In this document: in pieces, positions 13,033 through 24,735 of the stretch
Layout: the number at the start of each line of letters is the position of its first letter
Position numbering within the stretch: the stretch's first letter is position 1
Assembly: GCA_039881145.1 (NCBI GenBank)
Contig: JAYKKI010000149.1
Span: 1,302,001-1,366,000, forward strand
Reading direction: 5' to 3'
From: Druceiella hillmani
Lineage: Eukaryota; Arthropoda; Insecta; Lepidoptera; Hepialidae
Length of the DNA stretch: 64,000 bases
The notes under the pieces: generated by a model
The model's input: the letters and a program-made list of their open reading frames with translations, nothing else
What the model was told of the DNA's origin: nothing
Database searches by the model: none
Position numbers and translations under genes: made by a program

Positions 13033-13066
13033 AAGTCTTTGTCAGACGCTTGTCTAACAAAGACTT
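13033..13066. repeat. Short 15-bp stem hairpin
   Basis: AAGTCTTTGTCAGAC (13033-13047) pairs with GTCTAACAAAGACTT (13052-13066) across a GCTT loop, with one mismatch. The stem tip GTCAGAC resembles the tip of the hairpin at 9290-9311, which may be chance or a shared family. Confidence 0.75.
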
Positions 13067-13948
13067 TACTCGGATGATATGATATAATACTTTCCAATTT
13101 ATCCTAACCCTCGAATTCTCGTCATTATTTTCTTTACTATGACGACACTTAACTATTTTTAATTAAAATCCTTTTTAATGTAAAATGATCACGGCTGCAT
13201 ATTATATTACTGTAGCTTCAAAGATACAAGTTGCTTAGTTGGTAATGATCACTATGTTATAAATACCCTAGTTTTTCACTACTTTCGATGAAAGAAATCT
13301 TAACAATTTAATAGCAACAGGTAAATCGTACGACTTTACAAATTATAGTGATATGGATTATTTCCTAAAAAATCTTCCAGATCGAAAAAAATATTATTAG
13401 TTGGGTAATACAGATACGAAACAACACCCGCAATAACTAATTCTGCGATTACTCTCCGAGATACAAAACGATTATAGTTTAGGTTAAGATACAAGTGCAC
13501 AAACACTGCTACTCTACGGTTAGCACACAGAAACATTTAATTCTTTAAATAACACTTTTCATATACTAACAAAACTAAACAATCAAAAAATACAAATTAA
13601 CCACACAATATATGTTAATATAGGAAACAATAAATGTCACATGAAAGACTATTTATAAACTTCACACACAGAAAATTATTTGTGAGGATTTACATACGAA
13701 TGTAAATCGTTACATTGATTTCGTCATTTTCCAAATATAAACGTAAACATTGATTTCGTTATTTTCAATATATAAACAAATACCCTAAAGATGTTGTAAC
13801 CTAGTATATAGGAGAGATTATTCGACGCATTATCGGTTAAAATGCAAGCGAGACCAAATGTGTATCCGCGGGCTTTTTTCCCAACATATAACGAGTGTTC
13901 TCCGATAAAAGCCTATTGTGATAGAGCGTACTTCGCGATTTGTCATTC
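13067..13948. other. AT-rich noncoding block
   Basis: No supported gene. A 66-codon minus-strand frame (13336-13536) shows no motif. TACATTGATTTCGT and AACATTGATTTCGT near 13710 and 13746 form a small local repeat. Confidence 0.45.
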
Positions 13949-14081
13949 AGAGGCTTTATGTAAGCTTTACAGCGTTGCTATCTCATAGTTAATGTCCTGT
14001 AAGCCGGAACCTGAGTGACTGCGTACGCTGGGCGGAAAAGCTGTTACATATTTAATGTTTAAGTTCAATAAATAGCTTAAA
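13949..14081 (+). repeat. Dispersed repeat, copy 2 (SINE/LINE-tail-like)
   Basis: This resembles 2462-2584. Shared blocks in order are GGCTTTATGTAAGC, TAGTTAAT, TAAGCC, a CG-rich segment (here ACGCTGGGCGG) and TTTAATGTTTAAGTTCAATA. Homology may extend upstream, because the sequence from about 13850 is also CpG-rich and includes TTCTCCGATAAAAGCCTA, a phrase I associate with lepidopteran retroelement tails. The low sequence similarity between copies points to age. Confidence 0.65.
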
Positions 14082-15023
14082 AGGAAGGCACGTAAGCTTT
14101 ATGACACTTTAAATCATCACAATAGGAGGAAATTTTTGTTTATCGTTATTATTTTCTCATAAATAGTTATATTACAAATTTTCACGTATAACATAGTTTG
14201 ACGTCTTCTCAAATAAAAAAAAACATTTATTAAACCTAAATCCAGATTAGGTTCGAATCACAACTAAAATTAGGACTAAAATTTTCAAATAACAACAGAG
14301 AAATTCGTTTATGGTTTTATATGTATTCAATTTAGATAGCAAATATTCTGACTTGATTTCGAATATTACGCTGCAGAGATACTTATTTGCTTACTGAAAT
14401 ACTGTTGCCAATAAGCCAAGCAAACCGAAATCTTTTTGAATGTAATAAATATAAAAAGATGTACAAAACAATCGATGAAAGAACTATTAAATTAAGACAT
14501 TTCATTACTTCGTGAATCATCAAGAAAACACCTTCACATGACTAAAAGTTTATTGTAATAAAATAAAATTAGTAAAATTCCTGAAATGAGAAGAAATGCC
14601 AGAAAACGTTCCATAGATAAAACAATAAAAAATTGAGATATATAAATCTTCTCTCCTTATTTTAGGAAATAATCTCGTAACAAAAAATGAAACATAACGG
14701 CACTGGGAAATAAGTAATGGGTGGAAATAAGCCTTCTCGGCCAGTTACTCATCGTGTCAATGAGTAACAGACTGCCGGTGAAGAATACCTAGGTTCTTTT
14801 CAATTTTTGTTTCGCGTTCAAACTTAGTAAACTTTATATTCATATTTATAATATTAAGAGGATCAACGTAAACGTTTTCGTTAACATTAGTGCCTTATTC
14901 TTTCTGTTATTAATATTAAGGGAAGCCAAAATTAAAACATTAACATTTATAATTTCATGATATTAAGCTAATAAATATTTTGCGCCAAAAAAATCTCCCT
15001 TTTATTGCAAAAATATTTTCATT
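14082..15023. other. AT-rich noncoding block
   Basis: No gene. A perfect 9-bp hairpin lies at 14744-14768 (GTTACTCAT, 7-nt loop, ATGAGTAAC) in a locally GC-richer context. Confidence 0.5.
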
Positions 15024-15811
15024 TTTAAGGTTAAGTACCCTAAAAGAAAAAAAGGAACTCTTATAGAATCACTTCGTCGTTCGTCTGTCTATCTATCAAA
15101 ACCCATATTTCTCAGACACGTGTGTAGGTACCAAGTTGACCAATTACAATTAATATCAAATACTCTTAGGTCTACGGTCCATTGAAGCCGTAAAAAAATC
15201 AACCTTGTGAATTAAAGCCGTAAAAAAATAAAAATACGGCAATTTATGTCATATTTTTTCTTCACAAATAAATTAAAACCTATAGGGTACTTCTCGTTGA
15301 CCTGGAATAATGAAATTTGGCAAGAAGGAAAGTTTCGGTAAGAAAAAAGTCCGCAAATCGTCAATTTGTTATTATATCACATAAAATAATATTTTTTTAA
15401 ATATGGGCCGGTGATAATATATGTTCGTTCTAAAAAAACACATTATTAATTTTCTTAAGAACGCGTGGAGGTATCAAGTTCAAATTGATATCAAATACTT
15501 TGGTCCACGTTCCCTTGGAGCTGTAAAAAATTAAGTTTTTAAAAATAAAGTTTTAAAATTAAGTTTTTTTTCAATTAAAAAATATAGCCAATTATACCGC
15601 ATATTTGGGCACTCGCAAATAAATCAAGACTTATAGGGTATTTCCCGTTTATTTAGGATCGTGAAATTTGGCAAGGAGCAAGATCTCACAGCACAAGTAA
15701 AGGAATTTTTTTGTTAATTTGTAGTCATATCAAATAAAAAAAATGTTTCTTTTATATATGGGCTGGTAAAAGATAGTGCGAGTTCCACCCGTACTTGACA
15801 GATTTTTATTT
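15024..15811 (+). mobile_element. Lepidopteran non-autonomous repeat with duplicated middle
   Basis: The head has a TACCC...GGAACTCTTATAGAATCAC block and then a GTTCGTCTGTCTATC run. The body has ACGCGTGGAGGTATCAAGTT, TTGGAGCTGTAAAAAA and TATAGGGTATTTCCCGTTT followed by GTGAAATTTGGCAAGG. The tail has GTGCGAGTTCCACCCGTACTTG. These phrases match my memory of a very common moth and butterfly repeat ending in GACTCGCACTTGGCCGG. The middle is present twice in tandem, starting near 15112 and 15463, about 350 bp apart (ATATCAAATACT, GGAGCTGT-like and GTGAAATTTGGCAAG-like blocks occur in both). It contains no open frame and is highly decayed. Confidence 0.75.
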
Positions 15812-18772
15812 TCAGTTTTCGTACTTTAAAAATAAAAAACAGAACCTTTAAAAGGTTACTCACGTATATGCCACAGCTATTTGTCTCAAAAACTATTTGA
15901 CATAGAAACCTGAAATCTATATCATATCGGATAGCATTCAAAAGAGAAATTTGGAAGGATTTCAAAACTTTTTTTAGAAATGTCGCTAAAAATATTTCGA
16001 AAGAATATTTTCAGACCACATTTACAAAACCGCTGCAATCAAAATTATTATCTATGAACAAAATTAAAATGCAATCGCCAAGTACAAGCCATGAACCGTG
16101 ATCTCTGAAATAATACTTTAAGCAACGCTGAATCATATAAATAATTACTATAAAATAGTAAGAGAAAGCGCGTAAAAAATATCTTTAATAAAAATTAGCA
16201 AATATTGAAGTTTATGGTTCATTTCGCTTAATGAGCACAAGTAATCTGTAAGAGCTCACAGTAGTGAATAAAACGAAATCCAATAATTAGCGAATACAAT
16301 AAATTTTGCAGCGCACATAGTTAATGATAAATAAGTATTTAATATTAAATTAAATAGCAGTTGAAATTTACTTCATTGTTTAACGCCAGAATTAGCATCA
16401 GCGGTAGACATAAAATTCTCACGAAGAGTATACCGTTTTAAAGAACAAAAGTAGTTCCCGAAATAATTAAGAAGATCATGGATATAAGGTAGCCATTAAC
16501 AATTTCATAAGTAGAACATCGCCGCTATGTTGACATTCTCCTTGTCTGCAGACTGTCCGAGGTCTCTTTAAATATAAAATAGACCGAATGTGCAAGGCGC
16601 TTGGAATTAAACGCATTGGTCACATTACGACACATTACGATCTTGGACACTTTAAATAACGCATGGCTTATATTAAGTATTATTATACTAATCGCTGTGT
16701 AATGTTTGTAATTAATCGAATACGACTCTGATTCTATAAGATATAATGAACGTATACATTTTTCGCTTACCGCTGAAATTCCACCAAATATCATTTTCTA
16801 CTGATATAAAATAATCTCTTGGCTTTTATTAGTTCATAAAATCGAAAAAACTAACTTGATTCATAGGTCTTAAATAAGACTGCAATTGCCTTTAACCAGA
16901 TAAATTACCAGGCGAAATTTAATGAAGAAACAAGTATATATATACGACACATGTACTCGTAATACATGTAAATAGAAGTAAATGTAGATACATTTGATAT
17001 AATTTTTATATCATGAAATTTCAAATGTCAATGCGGTCTTGCATTTTTCTTTAGGTAAGCTAGAAAAAGTTAAGAAAATCTACATAATATATCGCTTGTA
17101 TGTAAACCTTGACACATTTCGCCAGTCATTAGTTACTTTGTTTCTCTACTAGGCCATTTATTACAAACCATATGTCATTTTGAGTCATGCAGTCGTATGG
17201 AAGAAAGTAAGAAATATAAAAACACGCAAAAAAATTGTTGGTTTTAGAGAAAATGTAAAAAAGGGAGGTTATAAAGTAATTTTTTAATGCGACAAAAAGA
17301 TATAAATATATTTCTCAAGTTGTAATTTATTTTTCTTTTCCTTCTAGTGTTTTCAGTAATTTATGCAGATTGTAAAGCTTTACCAATCTAGTTATTTTAC
17401 AATATATCAAAAGAAAATTTTTTGTGATCAAGTTTTAAAAGATCTGAAAAAATGTAATTAATAGTTATACAAACTAGAATAAGGAATGGTTATATTTACA
17501 AAACATAGACTTCTCAATTAGGAATCTTCTTTTAGCACAGGTTTATAATTTTAGTTTTTATTCATTATAATAAATTGTTTGTTAAATAGCTTCCTTTAAA
17601 AATAGAAAACAATTGAAACTGTTAAATAATGTTTATATAAGCTTCGTTGTCAAATCTTTTGAAATTCCTGTTAATATTAACATAAGATTCTTAGATAATT
17701 TAATTGCAAATAATTATGTAAATCGATTTGGATGAATTTATAATAATAATAATTTAAGTTTATTATTTTTACTGCTGAAATGAAATAAATAAAACTTCAT
17801 CAGATTAAAAATTAATGTATTAAAATTATATTATATATCTCACACTTTTTCAGAACCGACTTCCACTTTTAAAAGGTTAATACCTAAAAAAAGTGAATAT
17901 TGTTGGTCTGCAAAAAGATAAGCAATAAACATGTCTTCAATATAATTTTCATTTTCTTCTTCATAGCATAAGGAAGGATAAACAAATAAGAGCACAACGT
18001 ATTCGCCGAATATAAAGACTATATATAATTTCACTTATTCTACTATAAGATGGCGATCACGGGAAAGTCATATATAAAAAACAGAGAGTATAACCTTAAC
18101 AAATCTGATATTTTCCAAGATAAGCGATGAAAAGCACGTATGCATTCATACATACATTTATTTATATACGTAAGTAAATATGAACAAGTTTTCCTTATTT
18201 TCATACATGTAACTTATTTTAATTTCTTAAATAAACAAGAAAGCTAATAAAAGACATACGTACAAAACACAACAAGGGATAAACGGAAATAGTAACCAAC
18301 AAGAAATATGAATGGAACGAGTAGGGAACTTAATTAAATTTACAAGATGATCATAAACCAGAAGTCCACAATCTTAGTTTTGAAATCGTAAATTGAACAG
18401 CGGAATAATTCGAAAACTTGTACCGCTTCCAATACCGAAATAAGCTTATTCAGCGCACGCATTATCGGAGATTGCGTTTAGATATTGGTACTTGTATTCC
18501 TTACGAAATATAGCGGTTTCTTTATTCTTGCGCATAACCGTTTATGATAAAAACAATACCTCATAAAAGATATTAAAATTATTAATTAGTTTCCCAAGGA
18601 GTTGTCAGAAGAATACCTGACTATTCCAGTTGTACAGAAGTTATTTAATACAAGATTTTGTGCATTTTAATAGTTATTTTTGAATTATCTCCTACCTAAT
18701 TACCTCCTAAGGTTGACATAATAGTTTTTGAGCAACAGTCGACAAAGACAGCCGATAAAACTTTTTAGCCTT
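15812..18772. other. AT-rich noncoding block
   Basis: No gene is supported. Frames of 83-89 codons on the minus strand (15714-15965, 16525-16794) lack motifs, and the first overlaps the adjoining repeat. A stretch around 15850-15960 (CTCAAAAACTATTTGACATAGAAACCTGAAAT) resembles the 'cancel and approximate' phrases of lepidopteran repeats, so the element may continue. Confidence 0.45.
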
Positions 18773-18840
18773 TCTTAGGGTTTCGTAATAAAAAAAAAGG
18801 ATCTTTATAATATCGTCCCTCACGGCTTCACCATTTCTAC
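18773..18840 (+). mobile_element. Head fragment of a lepidopteran repeat
   Basis: TTAGGGTTTCGTAATA, a poly-A run, GGATCTTTATAATATCGTCC and a CTCACGGCTTCACC stretch follow the order of the better copy at 24736 (AGGGTTCCGTAGCC, AATCCTTATAATTTCGTCC). Only about 70 bp are recognisable. Confidence 0.55.
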
Positions 18841-20479
18841 AAATGCAGAAGAATCTACATGAAAATTATTAAAATATTAAACAAAATTATTTATCTCGTG
18901 GGAGCAATTACTTTATCTGACACTTCGAATTTAGGGAAATATTAAGCATAAAATAATATCAACAGTAGGTTTAAAAAATTCTAGATATTTATTTCATAAA
19001 AATATTCGATTGAATTTCAATTATTACGTCAACAGATTTTCAGAGCAGCTATTGCAGGAAGCAAACTCCAAGATTTTAGCGTTCTTTAAAATATCAAGGG
19101 TCTTACATGGTCAGGTAGGAACTTTACTTTTCAATAACTTCACGTACTTTATGAATTTTATAATAGTAGTTTATTCGTTTGCATTTGAAGAAATCATCCC
19201 TCTTTACAATGTTAGATATTTGTAAGTAGCATAGGTGTTGTTTCCAAGTTTAGATGATATAGGGTTAATGATAATATAATAACAAAGTCTCTAAAATTTT
19301 GATAAAATTAGGGGTGACATAAATTTGGCTTTAAACAAAATTAAGGTATAACGATGGAGGCAAGAGGTGGTGATGAGGAGTAAATTCGTCGAGTTTGGAT
19401 TCGTTTCACTTACCTTAATGTAAGCAAGAAAATCGCAAAGTAAATATATGGGTAAGTATATACAGATACGTAAAAAGGCATGAAACAATTAATATGTTAG
19501 AAGGTAGGTAGATAAGTTAGCATATACGGATGTATACGACATATAGCAACTCGAATATTATTACTGAGGTAAATATCAGTGATCTAACCAACTGTGGAAT
19601 TGAACTTTGTGCTTGTTTCAACACACGCTTGGCCAGTTTTATTTTCATTGTTTAACGTAACGAATATAAAATCCTTTGATAAATATATTCAAATATTCCT
19701 TCCTGTAATACAAAATAAACAATCGTAACAACCGACCATGCAATTCTGAACGTTACAGTCGGGTAACTGAAAAAAGCGGATTACTCTTTTATCCATGATG
19801 CGTGGCATTGATTGAATTTATGAATATTGCTGATCTCGAACGATATCATTGCTTATATTGTTTCATTAAAAACGACCTTCTAAATAATAAAAAATTGTAG
19901 GTTTTATTTACATTAACTACCGATGCGGACGACGTATTTATATACGTGTATTTTACGCGCGACAAATATCTTTTATACTTTTTTGAAATGTTGTTTAATG
20001 AACTTTATTCGAAAACATTGTAAATTTATTTTGCTGATTTCATGGAATAATAGTTTCTAGCAAACTCCTAAAACCATCAAAAGCCCAACAAAATAGTTTA
20101 ACCAAACATTTGGCGATCCTCAAATAAATCTACATATAAATTCTAATTTAAATTTAATTACTCATAAAATTTGAATTAAAGTTTCTATTAGCTTTCCGTT
20201 ATAAAGTTCAATTATTTTACTTTTCAACATCAAAACGTTAAACAGACAAAATCACACAGATGTACCAATTCTGGTTTGATTCACAAGATGTTTTGTTTTA
20301 ATATTTTTATATTTGGGTACGGTCACTGAAAACTCGAGATTATATGTTATCAAGTATATACAATAATATTGGTGAGATATTTCAAATAGTAACTGACATC
20401 TATATAGTAATCTGTATATAGGAATAGGAGTCTCGGATATTTTTACGCCAATAAGTATGGTCGATAAAAATGTACTAGG
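18841..20479. other. AT-rich noncoding block
   Basis: No gene. Small plus-strand (19010-19225) and minus-strand (19291-19488, 20252-20509) frames have no recognised domain. Nothing else stands out. Confidence 0.5.
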
Positions 20480-20754
20480 TTTTAAATAATTCAAACATGA
20501 AATAAACACGAGTAAAGCAAAGCTACAATATTAATAAAGTGACAAAAATCAAAAGTAAATAATTTTAATAAAATAGTAAAATTTAATTAAAATATTGAAA
20601 TTTAATTTTTGGAATACCTTACTAGTAATGAACTTATTTGATAATATTTGATCTCACTACATTTTTAATATTTATTTACTTTTGATTTTTGTCACTTTAT
20701 TAATATTGTAGTTTTGCTTTACTCGTGTATATTTCATGTTTGAATTATTTAAAA
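20480..20754. repeat. Young foldback/MITE-like inverted repeat
   Basis: Arms of 82 nt (20480-20561 and 20673-20754) are inverted copies with only two mismatches that I can count. They surround a 111-nt AT-rich spacer. Each arm contains the blocks ACACGAGTAAAGCAAA and TTAATAAAGTGACAAAAATC (left-arm orientation). The high arm identity against otherwise decayed surroundings suggests a recent origin or gene conversion between arms. No coding frame and no obvious target duplication are visible. Confidence 0.9.
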
Positions 20755-22114
20755 TTTTGCACTCATGTCAAAAATTAATGATAATACAATACTGAAAAGG
20801 AAAATGCTAAAAAAAAATTATTTATATTTAAAAAAAAATACGCTTTTATAATATGAACTAAAAAATTTAAAAATCGTTATAAATAAAAATTTTGATAATT
20901 AGCGAAAGGGCTGATGACAAAAAAAAATAATTTAATGTAAAAAAAAACATGGAATGCTCTCGACATACATTTTCATAAGGATTCTACCTTTATAAATAGC
21001 TAGCAATAAAAATTACGACAAATGATGTCAAGAACTCCACGCTTTCCTTAATATTAAAATTAATTTTTTGTCATCAGAGAAATCCTTTCGCTCTTGCCTG
21101 AAATATTTATAATTAAAGATTATTTTTCATAATGCTACAAAGGCTCCTTTTTTACTTTGTTTTTTAAACTATAATTTTATTTCTAAATACGAACTTGTTT
21201 TATAACTCATATTCTATGCCTTACAACTAAAGAAATAATTAAAAATATTAAAGTTTTTCTACAACTTTCCATGTCACTTTCTAGACTTTTACTAACAGAT
21301 TTGGCATTGCGGTTTTTCATCGTAAAATCATAATTTTCTTCGAAAAATTTCGCTAAAAATCTAATCTCCATCAAATGAGTCAGCGCTGTGCTGAAAATAC
21401 AGACTCTCTTATCTTCTCGGTTTCTCTTAATGATAATAAATTTATGATGTTCAAGAAAACAATTCAACTTTTTTTGTTTTCAAACAATATGTTCATACCA
21501 AAAAAGGATACATGCCAGTAAATTTCACCACTTTTCCACGTTTTTCATTCGTCCTATTATTCATTTGGTAATAAAAACTTGTGTTACCAAGTTTATGAGT
21601 AGCCGTAAAAAAATATTATCGCATAATCCTTAAATATGAAATGTAGTTATAGAAAAAGAAAATGAAGTGAAAACCTTTTTTGGAGGGTTTCACAGTAATT
21701 ATTTCATGAACTGCTCATAAACTTGGAATATATTTTTTATTAAATCTAATTGTACACACATAGCACTTTTTTTTATGATCACTCTCGCCGTACATGACGC
21801 AAATAGATAAGCCTTATCAATTTCCGAAACGCATTCCAAAAATCGTTCAAAAAGTCATTCTTTACTTGATCCCTTCACAACTACTTTATATCTACCTTTC
21901 CCTTTACAACTATTGTCTATTTTACCCTCTATTTACTATTTACGTCGAAATTTTAATCGCCAGTTTAAATATTTGACAATTTTTTAATCTTTACTTAAAG
22001 CCCGGTATGGTTTCTCACAAGGTTGAAAAAATGGAGTTATTATGTTTAAATTGATCTGTTTAATGTGTATAATACAAAGTTTTGCGAATGCGAAAGATTG
22101 CATGAACAGTTGCG
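20755..22114. other. AT-rich noncoding block
   Basis: Poly-A-interrupted sequence. An 86-codon minus-strand frame (21207-21467) and a 60-codon plus-strand frame (21794-21976) are not recognisable. No organised repeat seen. Confidence 0.5.
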
Positions 22115-22420
22115 TGTTTGTTAATCTATAACTCCACAATTTCTGAACGAATCTACACGAAATTTAACATACGATACGAGATCATATCAGAGTTAATATA
22201 TACACAACCTATTCTGGAAGTCGAAGACTTTTTATCCCCAAATCTGGAGTAACTTCTGAGGGATAGCACCCATATTTTATGATATTCATTTGGTTTTTAT
22301 TAAATGACGTAGCATTATCTGCACGGAAAATTCTATAAATTTTATTTTAGTACATATTAATTTATGCAGAGTATCCAGAATTCCCAAATCAATGCGGGTT
22401 CCCGTGGAATAGCGTAAACA
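22115..22420 (+). mobile_element. Decayed lepidopteran retroelement/Helitron-type tail
   Basis: The order GCGTGTTTGTTAATCTATAA, CTGAACGAATCTACACGAAA, TTTAACATACGATACG, then TTTTTATCCCC, and finally GGTTCCCGTGGAATAGCGT mirrors a phrase set common in lepidopteran repeats: TGTTTGT..., ACTGAACGGATTTGGATGAAATTTGG, then ...TATCCCG and CCCGTGGGAA. The assignment rests on recalled consensus phrases and could belong to either of two superfamilies (non-LTR or Helitron). Confidence 0.5.
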
Positions 22421-23079
22421 TTTTTCTCCATTTTAAAACTCGATGTCACTATTAAAAGAGGATGGACTTTGAAAAAATATAGCCTTCACTGACGCATATG
22501 TTATACCATTGCTGTTTAATCGAACAAAATTGCAGATAGAAACTAGCGAATATTCAAAAATATTTTTTATTATAAAAGATAAATAGGAAACATTAGGCGT
22601 GAAAACCTTATTACCTATTTAACATTTGACCGGAGGCATAGGTTTTTTTTATTACCAATTAATTTTCAGGTAAATTTTTCACTATTTCCTATGTAAAAAG
22701 TAAAATATTAAGAAAATTTTATTTTTTGTTTATTAAATTCTACTAGAAGCATAAAATTACAGTACTTGTTATAACACTATGATTTCTAAAGTAGAATTTA
22801 ATTTTTCTTATCATGCTGTATAACAAGAATAAATTAAAACAAGTCTGTGTTAAATTACATATTAATAAAACCTAATAAACCCAAAGAAAAAGTTGACGCT
22901 TGAAATGCAATAAATAGATATTTTTGAAAAAATTATAATTTCATACTTATAGTCCATGGCACGTAACGTGTAATTATGTTACGATTTTTCCAATAATTAA
23001 AAAAAAAATGATATTATGAACTCGAACAATCTTATTGGAAAACGCAGTAACATATTTTGGTAAAACATTATGATAAATA
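22421..23079. other. AT-rich noncoding DNA with a weak inverted repeat
   Basis: ATTAAATTCTACT (from about 22733) and AGTAGAATTTAAT (to about 22803) form an imperfect inverted repeat around a 50-nt interior. No gene. Confidence 0.5.
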
Positions 23080-23123
23080 CAATATTCTGTTAATATCGAC
23101 GTACCGATATTAACAGAATATTG
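23080..23123. repeat. Perfect 19-bp palindromic hairpin
   Basis: CAATATTCTGTTAATATCG (23080-23098) is followed after 6 nt by its exact reverse complement (23105-23123). Confidence 0.9.
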
Positions 23124-23214
23124 GAAAATAAAAGAATTTATTAACATACCTAAACTTTTTGATTCTTTTATATTACACATTCTTGAAAAACAATTATAAA
23201 AGAATTTCATGAAA

Positions 23215-23278
23215 ATACTATTATGTGGTGTTATTAATAAAAGGTAAGGCTTTTATTAATTACAAAACATAATAGTAT
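23215..23278. repeat. 29-bp stem hairpin with 6-nt loop
   Basis: The arm at 23215-23243 (starting ATACTATTATGT, ending TTAATAAAAG) pairs with 23250-23278. About 26 of 29 positions are complementary, around the loop GTAAGG. It lies only 91 nt from the previous palindrome. Confidence 0.85.
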
Positions 23279-23699
23279 CAGCGTCTAAATTAATAAAAGT
23301 TATTTGTCATCGCAAAAATGTTATGCATTAAAACCTTTCAAATTGGCTATTTCAATAATTCTGCAAATTATTGTTAATATATTAGTGATAAGGTCAACAT
23401 TAATTTAATTCCAAGGAAAATATTAACAATAAAACAAGAAAATACCTCGTTCGAATTTTTAAATACGTTCGGTTTTCGGTTGAAGAGATGTAACTATAAT
23501 AAACTTTTCAAAACACTCACACAAACCACTTATTTCAATGATCAAACGATTTAAATGCGAAGCGAATATATAACTCTGACCAAATTATTTTGGAAACGTT
23601 CAAATTAAGACGTTAATTTCAATGAGAATAAATTTATTATTGGCCGTCTGTACTAACTTTATAAACTTAGAACAATTTTGCAATTATAAATCGATTATA
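23279..23699. other. AT-rich noncoding DNA
   Basis: No feature recognised. Confidence 0.5.
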
Positions 23700-23960
23700 A
23701 ACTGGCGTCAGCGGAGCACAAGTTAAGCGAGACGTATAATGAAACCATTCGCTTTTATATTTCACGAGAGCTTTTCACGGGAAATAAATTTTACGGCGCG
23801 AGCCGCGTGCGCTCGTCGCGACTTACCACTTCGTACTGAACGCCCGTCCCTAGATTTTGTTACTTTTCTGTTTCATGCGAACGACGTACTATATACCGTT
23901 GTGAGGAAAGTCGGTATGAAAGCGAGCGTGTGGAAAGATATCGGTCCCTTCACTTTGAAT
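23700..23960. other. CpG-dense patch, possible regulatory segment
   Basis: The patch has a striking cluster of CpGs (for example ACGGCGCGAGCCGCGTGCGC near 23794) in otherwise CpG-poor DNA. A 98-codon plus-strand frame (23739-24035) spans it but resembles no family. On the minus strand there is a TATAAAAG (about 23750-23757) and a GGTAAGT further upstream at about 23822-23828, which is the wrong order for a simple promoter-exon-donor reading. It could be a promoter, enhancer or relic element; I cannot decide. Confidence 0.35.
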
Positions 23961-24735
23961 AAGTTTCCTGTTGAGCTTTTTAAGTTTCATATGCTATTGT
24001 TAAGGGAGTGTTTGATATTCACACATTTAATATAAAGTTAATAGATACATTAGGATATAAATGATGTTTGTTTTTATATTTTGAGCTTTATTTAGATAAT
24101 TTGTTTTATGTAAATAAGTAGATTTTATTTAAATTGATTACATGTTATTCGAAACTGTAGGAAAATCCAGTTATGGACATATTTGATAACGACAAACGTA
24201 ATAACTTACATATTTCATTGTGGAAAATATTAATATGTATTTCTTAATTTTTCTTATTTCAATTATTAGAAAAACATACTTGAGTAAATGTAAAATACAA
24301 GCGAAATTAAATAATATTATTGATTAAGTCTTTTATTTATACAAAATTTAGCTCTTACCTCGCGTGGATATACTCTTAATAATTATTTTGAAAATAAAAG
24401 TGAATATATGACACATCCGAGTTTTGTGATTGTTTATTTAAACGAAGCATTTAGTCTTTATGTATTTCGGTTTCTCAAACTATCAACCTTCATTATTCAG
24501 TTATCATTAATTTAGTCTTAACATTTTTCAGATTCAAAGTCCTTTTTACTTTTATACAGTGTAATAAACACATAAAACGTAATGATGTTAAAACGTTAAT
24601 TTTTGCTCAACCGAATAAACTCATTACTTATTTCTGCCCAATCAACTTCTATATATTGTTAAATGTTGGCATATATTAATTTTATAATTAATTGATAATT
24701 ATCATTGTCACTAAAATTTTCATTTTTGTAATTTT
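23961..24735. other. AT-rich noncoding DNA
   Basis: No gene or repeat recognised. Confidence 0.5.

Noticed and set aside
23739..24035. 98-codon frame in the CpG-dense patch
   Set aside because: Could be an exon by composition, but the product has no recognised family and no convincing splice context.
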